Shown here piece by piece: positions 59,194 to 64,000 of a DNA stretch of 64,000 nt. The notes below the pieces were generated by a model. The model was not told the DNA's origin. It searched no databases and worked only from the letters and a program-made list of their open reading frames with translations. Within the stretch, counting starts at the first letter, position 1, and every line of letters starts with the position of its first letter. This DNA comes from Takifugu bimaculatus (Eukaryota; Chordata; Actinopteri; Tetraodontiformes; Tetraodontidae). The position numbers and the translations under genes are program-made. The stretch spans positions 4,666,094-4,730,093 of the forward strand of contig CP034993.1 in NCBI GenBank assembly GCA_004026145.2, read 5' to 3'.

Positions 59194-59211
59194 CCCTAAC
59201 CCTAACCCTAA

Positions 59212-59252
<41 letters not shown>
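59194..59252. repeat. telomere-type (CCCTAA)3 followed by (AT)n
   Basis: Three CCCTAA hexamers at 59194-59213, then about 19 AT units to 59252, next to the 3' side of the minus-strand RLE LINE copy. A second short run lies at about 23695-23710 (CTAACCCTAACCCTAA). Confidence 0.9.
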
Positions 59253-59254
<2 letters not shown>

Positions 59255-59255
<1 letters not shown>

Positions 59256-60020
59256 CTCTTCCTCGCCGTCCTGGGCGGTGTCTCCTTCCTTCAGACTTGG
59301 GTCCTCTACCAGAGGCCTGGGAGTCTGAGGGTTCTGTGCAGGACCTTAGCTGTTCCTAGGACTGCGCTCTTCTGGACAGAGATCTCTGATGTGGTTCCTG
59401 GTATCTGTTGGAGCCATCTACTAAGGTTGGGTGTTACTGCCCCTAGTGTCCCAATCACCACTGGGACCACTGTTGCCTTCATGCCCCACATTCTCTCCAT
59501 CCCCTCCTTCAACCCTTGGTACTTCTCCAGCTTCTCGTGTTCCTTCTTCTCCTTCTCCTGCTGCTATCACTCGGGATTGCTACATCTATCACCACCACTG
59601 TCTTTCGGTGTTTATCCACCAACACTTTGTCAGGCTTGTTGGCCACCACCATCTTGTTAGTCTGGATCTGGAAGTCCCACAGGATCTTGGCCTGCTTGTT
59701 CTCCACCACTTTCGGGGGTGTCTCCCACCTGGACCCTGGGACCTCCAGTCCATACTCAGTGAAGAGAGATGTTCCTGTACACTATGCCAGCCACCTGGTT
59801 ATGCCGCTCCATGTATGCCTTGCCTGCTAGCATCTTGCACCCTGCTGTGATGTGCTGGACTGTCTCAGGGGCATCTCCACACAGTCTGCACCTGGGGTCT
59901 TGTCTGGTATGGTAGACCCTGGCCTGGAACAACCATCAGCCACCTCCTCTACATGGATGACATCAAGCTGTATGCCAAGAACGAGCGTGACATTGACTCT
60001 CTGATTCACCTCACAAGGAT
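59255..60020 (-). mobile_element. RLE-type LINE 3' part with inverted 5' segment
   Basis: The minus strand (about 59930 to 59255) encodes YHTRQDPRCRLC (finger), ETVQHITAGCKMLAG, WDFQIQTNKMVVANKPDKV, and VDKHRKTVVVIDVAIPSDS, which fits a restriction-like endonuclease core (PD...D). It closes with PVVIGTLGAVTP and SVQKSAVLGTAK...LPGLW. Frameshifts break it near 59540-59560. At 59935-60020 the plus strand instead reads LLYMDDIKLYAKNERDIDSL, the reverse-transcriptase YMDD motif of the same kind of element, in opposite orientation. Confidence 0.7.
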
Positions 60021-61349
60021 GTTAATCTAATGATTAGACGACCCACTAAGTATGATAATTTGTCTGTCTATAATAGTAACTGGAACTACAGCATTAGTAA
60101 CAATAAGCAAAAAGGTAGGTTTTAAGTCTGATCTTAAAAGTAGAGATGGAGTCAGCCTTCCATTCCTGGACAGGGAGCTGGTTCCATAGCAGGGGGGCCT
60201 GGTAGCTAAATGCTCGGCCCTTCATTCTACTCCTAGAGACTCTGGGAACCACAAGTAGATAAGCATTCTGAGAGCGGAGTGGTCTATTGGGCTGGTAAAG
60301 TGTCCCTAGCTCCTCCAGGTAGGATGGAGCTAGGCCTCTGAGGACCTTGTAGGTCAAAAGAAGGGTTTTAAAAATTATTCTAAATTTAACGGGCAGCCAA
60401 TGAAGAGATGCCAGTACAGGAGTAATGTGATCTCTTTTGTCAATACCTGTCAGAACTCTGGCTGCAGCATTTTGGATCAGCTGGAGGCTTCTGAAAGAGT
60501 TGTTTGAACACCCTGATAATAAAGAATTACAATAGTCCAGCCTAGAAGTAACAAATGCATGGACTAACTTTTCAGCGTCATGCCTCGTTAGTAGCTTCCT
60601 GATCTTTGTGATGTTTCTCAGGTGAAAAAGGAACTTCTAGAGACTGTTTTAATGTGTGAGTTGAAGGAGAGGTTTTGGTCAAAAGTTACTCCTAGATTCC
60701 TCACAGAGAGACTAGATGTTAGTGAGATACCATCTAGAGTGATCATGTGATCTAATCTATCCCTGAGAGGTTCAGGACCAAACACCATGACCTCAGTTTT
60801 TCCTGAGTTAAGGAGGAGGAAATTTGAAGACATCCAGGACTTTATGTCTTTCAGACAGGTCTGAAGCTTCACTAACTTCTCTGTCTCCTCTGGTTTCATG
60901 GATAAATAAAGCTGAGTGTCATCAGCATAACAATGAAAATGTATCCCATGCTGCCGAATAATGTTCCCTAAGGGAAGCATGTACAAGGTGAAGAGGATTG
61001 GTCCAAGTACAGAACCTTGAGGAACTCCATGGCTAACCCTACTGTATGAGGAGGGAACACCAGGGACATGAGCAAACTAGTATATATCAGATAGATACGA
61101 TCTAAACCAGTCTAGTGCTGTCCCTTTAATCCCAATCACATGTTCCAGTCTATGTAACAGGATGTTGTGATCAACTGTATCAAAAGCAGCACTGAGATCC
61201 AGCAGAACAAGCATAGAAACCAGTCCATGATCTGAAGCTATAAGAAGATCATTAGTAACTTTAAGAAGTGTCTGTGTAAATTCTCAGTCATCCAGGTCAT
61301 TGTATCCAAGGTGGTTTTCTCTGTCAACTGGACTGGGTTTCTTCTCTTG

Positions 61350-61388
61350 AAGACGTTTCGCCTTCTATCCAGAAGGCTTCTTCAGTTC
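61350..61388 (-). ncRNA. hammerhead-ribozyme-like motif of the Penelope-like element
   Basis: Read on the minus strand: CTGAAGA (61385-61379), an extra A, a 7-bp stem II GCCTTCT/AGAAGGC (61377-61371 with 61366-61360) with loop GGAT, GAAA (61359-61356), then CGTC (61355-61352). This gives the hammerhead core CUGANGA...GAAA and a GUC cleavage triplet with almost no stem III. Self-complementary ACGU could form stem III only between two molecules. Published Penelope elements carry such minimal hammerheads, some with variant cores that cleave as dimers. The extra A after CUGAAGA departs from the canonical core. Confidence 0.65.
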
Positions 61389-61503
61389 TGAAATCGCTGG
61401 GGAGAGAGCTTGAAAATATATAGTCCCTGTGGACCATTAGCATGCTAATGATCTGGGTGGTCACCTGAGAGTCGTTAGCAGGGTCGTTGGTCGGGTCGTT
61501 CAC

Positions 61504-62460
61504 CTAGTTCTGTTGAGGTGTCTCCCCTTTGTCTGCTGGATCACATGGTGATGAGTCACTGGGTCTCCTGGAATGGTGTGAATGTTTGTTTTGTTGTTGG
61601 AAGGAGTGGAGGACTGCATTGTATGTGGGTGACAGGAAGTGCCTCAGGCCACCAGCTCTGTTTAAGGATGGTTTTTCCAATTTAACATGGATATCTTCCT
61701 TGACCCCCCTTTCAAACCAGCGGTCTTCTCTGGCCAGTATCCTTACTTGGCTGTCCTCAAAGGAGTGCCCACTCTCCTTTAGGTGTAAGTGGACTGCTGA
61801 ATCTTGACCCGAAGAGGTGGCACGTCTGTGTTGTGCCATTCTTCTGTGGAGAGGTTGTTTGGTTTCCCCAATGTACAGTTCCTTGCATTTCTCCTGGCAC
61901 TGTACAGCATAAACAACATTACTTTGTTTGGGTCTTGGTGTCTTGTCCTTTGGGTGTACTAACCTCTGTCTGAGAGTGTTGCTGGTTTTGAAATGAACCG
62001 GTATGTCGTGTTTCTGGAGGATCCTCCTAAACTTCTCCGAGACTCCAGACAGGTAGGGGATGGAAACGCTGCGGCATTTGTTTCTCTCCTCCTCTCCTTT
62101 GCTGAGGTCTCGCTTTCTTGAGGTTTTGGTGAAGGCCCAGTCTAGGTAGCCACATGTTTTGAGAGCTGTCTTAATGTGGTCCTGTTCCTTCTTTCTGCCT
62201 TGGGATGTGGTGGGTATTTCTCTGGCCCGGTGTTGGAGAGTTCTGATCACTCCCAACTTGTGTCCCAGTGGGTGGTGAGAGTCAAACTGGAGGTACTGGT
62301 CGGTATGTGTAGGTTTTCTGTAGACTTCGATGGTGAGACTTCTGTCCTCAGTGATCTTGACTGCGCAGTCCAGAAAGGCCAGACTGTTTCTTTTTACATC
62401 TTCCCAGGTGAATTTTACATGCTCGTCTGTTTTGTTGAGGTGATCGGAGAACGCTTCCAA
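61504..62460 (-). CDS. Penelope-like element polyprotein C-terminus with GIY-YIG endonuclease
   Basis: 318 open codons, continuing the frame upstream to about 62475 without its native start. Residues 1-110 resemble the reverse-transcriptase end and linker (FTWEDVKRNSLAFLDC, YRKPTHTDQYLQFDSHHP). Residues about 180-290 are the GIY-YIG nuclease: VVYAVQCQEKCKELYIGET, with paired cysteines, then LHRRMAQHRRA and a downstream glutamate/asparagine region. The catalytic reverse-transcriptase motifs are missing through 5' truncation, so it cannot be autonomous. The open frame suggests a fairly recent insertion. Confidence 0.85.
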   Translation of the reverse strand: MEAFSDHLNKTDEHVKFTWEDVKRNSLAFLDCAVKITEDRSLTIEVYRKPTHTDQYLQFDSHHPLGHKLGVIRTLQHRAREIPTTSQGRKKEQDHIKTALKTCGYLDWAFTKTSRKRDLSKGEEERNKCRSVSIPYLSGVSEKFRRILQKHDIPVHFKTSNTLRQRLVHPKDKTPRPKQSNVVYAVQCQEKCKELYIGETKQPLHRRMAQHRRATSSGQDSAVHLHLKESGHSFEDSQVRILAREDRWFERGVKEDIHVKLEKPSLNRAGGLRHFLSPTYNAVLHSFQQQNKHSHHSRRPSDSSPCDPADKGETPQQN

Positions 62461-62482
62461 TTCTTGTGTTTGAATTTATTTT

Positions 62483-62505
62483 TTTTTAGGGTTAGGGTTA
62501 GGGTT
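62483..62505 (+). repeat. (TTAGGG)3 telomere-type run at the Penelope 5' junction
   Basis: A T run followed by three TTAGGG units plus TTAG, ending exactly at the 7-bp target duplication. On the sense (minus) strand it lies between the flank and the truncated coding sequence. Confidence 0.92.
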
Positions 62506-64000
62506 AGAAGTGCTGTTTCTGTACTGTGATGAGCTCTAAAGCCTGAATGAAACATCTCAAACAGGCTGTTTCTCTGCAGGTGCTCCAATAACTGAGTCAC
62601 CACCACCTTCTCAAGAATTTTAGAGATAAAAGGAAGGTTGGATATCGGCCTATAATTTGCTAAGACATCAGGATCCAGTGATGGTTTTTTAAGCAACAGC
62701 TTAATCACTGCCACCTTGTAGGACCGGGGTACATAACCTGTCACTAAAGAACAATTGATCTGGTCCAGGATAGAGCTGCCTGTCAATGGTAAAACATCCT
62801 TCAACAGGTGTGTTGGGATGGGATCTAAAAGACACGTGGTGGACTTGGATTTCTGAATTAGCGATGACGCCTCAGAAAAATATATAGGGCTGAAGGAGTT
62901 TAAGGGCTTGTTGGAGAACCTGTATGTTCCCACAGTCAGCACATCTGGTGATGGTCCAGTTGATGGGATGGCCTGGTTAGCTTTTTCTCTGATAGCTAGA
63001 ACTTTATCAGTGAAGAAGCTCATGAAGTCTTCACCACTAAGGGAAGAAGGGATACATGGATCTAAAACACTGTGACTCTTGGTTAATTTGGCCACAGTGC
63101 TGAAAAGAAACCTGGGGTTATTCTTATTTTCATCAATTAAAGAAGAAAAATAAGCTGTTCTAGCCTTACGGAGGGCCTTTTTGTAAATTAATAGACAGTC
63201 TTTCCAGGCTACATGATAGCTATCTATTTTACAAGAATGCCACTTCCTTTCTAGTCTGCGCTTTTTCTGCGTGAGGGTCCTGATATGTGAATTGTACCAG
63301 GGGGCACATCTCCTCTGATTTACTATTTTCTTTTTCAGGGGGGCAACATAATCAAGCCTGATTCTCAGTGAGGTTGCTGCACCTTCAGCGATAGAGTCAA
63401 CCTCAGCAGGGCTAAGATTATAATGATTGATCCCTGGGGAAACACACGGTGGTCCTGGCATTAGCACAGGGATTGCTTCCTTAAACTTAGCTACAGCATT
63501 ATCTGTCATTATCGTTATTATGGTGATTGACCGCTCCCCTGCTCTGTGCCTGGTGAACTTTTAACCGTGGAACAAAGACTACCTCTATAGTGTTAAATAT
63601 ATTATTGTTGGTGGATGAGGGTTCTATGGAAGCTGCAGAGAGGTGTGTAAGACTACAACTCTGCATCCTGGTCTGGACCCTGGATTTTCAGGTCACTTTG
63701 GGTCTAATAAAATTAGCCAAGTTACTAAAAATGAGAGACGCACCATCCCGTGTGGGATGGACACCGTCTCTCCTAATCAGACCAGAAAAAAGTGCTTTCC
63801 CCAAAAAATGCTCCAATTGTCTATAAAGGCCACCTGGTTTTCGGGGCACCACCGTGACAGCCAGCGACGACATGCAACTAAACATTTCATCGCTGGCCAG
63901 ATTGGGGAGGGGACCAGAGAATGCTACGGAGTCCGACATTGTTTGTGCGTAGTTGCACACCGACTCCATGTTAATTTTGGTGACCTGCGACTGACGAAGC

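Larger units (their letters stand above)
61271..62505 (-). mobile_element. Penelope-like element, 5'-truncated, 1235 bp, inserted in L2
   Basis: Bounded by a 7-bp target duplication AGAAGTG at 61264-61270 and 62506-62512; the L2 sequence is continuous without it. The minus strand encodes the end of the reverse transcriptase and a GIY-YIG endonuclease. The 3' UTR contains a hammerhead-like motif. The 5' junction carries three telomere-type hexamers. Such elements use TERT-related reverse transcriptase. Confidence 0.88.
60021..64000 (-). mobile_element. long L2-type LINE, split by a Penelope-like element and running off the right edge
   Basis: Minus-strand L2 in two parts: 62506-64000 (ORF1 end and first half of ORF2) and 60021-61270 (second half of ORF2 and start of the 3' UTR). 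ORF1 at 63969-63688 ends with DGVHPTRDGASL, resembling the catalytic-histidine block of the esterase domain of CR1/L2 ORF1. ORF2 at 63509-62520 reads from a linker to NYRPISNLPFISKILEKVVV and FRAHHSTETALL. The second part carries CYADDTQLYLS and WNQLPVQ. Only about 180 bp separates ORF1 from the ORF2 linker, so the apurinic endonuclease is deleted. The 3' tail is lost at 60021. Confidence 0.85.

Noticed and set aside
1..64000. CRISPR arrays, operons, bacterial signals or tRNA genes
   Set aside because: The window is vertebrate nuclear DNA; the direct repeats are micro- and minisatellites and no tRNA-like structure was recognised.

Overview
This window is teleost fish genomic DNA. It carries split vertebrate genes with GT/AG introns, sits among fish-type repeats (Rex1-like, Rex3 and L2 LINEs, hAT elements, a Penelope-like element, LTR elements) and is rich in simple repeats. 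Conserved vertebrate order is visible: a desmoglein-2-like cadherin (+), transthyretin ttr (+) and beta-1,4-galactosyltransferase b4galt6 (-) lie in the DSG2-TTR-B4GALT6 arrangement of human chromosome 18. Next comes rfc4 (-), which is not a neighbour of these genes in human.

Layout. 1-8.2 kb: twelve exons of the cadherin; its 5' exons lie off the left edge. 9.1-21.3 kb: a graveyard of nested LINEs with two candidate solo LTRs. 21.9-29.6 kb: four-exon ttr, complete at 147 codons, whose third intron is about 6 kb of degenerate 21-bp minisatellite hit by L2, Rex3 and hAT insertions. 29.6-34.7 kb: no coding sequence seen. 34.7-40.7 kb: nine-exon b4galt6, complete at 382 codons, with a long AGT/AGC/AAC array in intron 1. 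42.0-47.0 kb: ten coding exons of rfc4, complete at 355 codons. 50.1-54.1 kb: a hAT-dominated block containing two 0.49-kb arms in inverted orientation. 54.5 kb: one possible first coding exon of an unidentified gene. 57.7-60.0 kb: pieces of a LINE with a restriction-like endonuclease, one carrying a 33-bp minisatellite that appears to have expanded from its own coding sequence. 60.0-64.0 kb: a long L2 copy on the minus strand, split by a Penelope-like element with a GIY-YIG endonuclease, a hammerhead-ribozyme-like motif and telomere-type hexamers at its 5' truncation point.

The host genes act independently: desmosomal adhesion, thyroid hormone transport, Golgi glycosphingolipid synthesis and replication clamp loading. 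The strongest material for a second look is in the repeats: the Penelope/hammerhead/telomere-repeat junction, the coding-derived minisatellite, the inverted-repeat block with repeated hAT use of a TCTAGA target, and the ttr intron array. Exon boundaries were placed by hand from splice sites, phase and family similarity. All family names come from motif recognition, not from a search.
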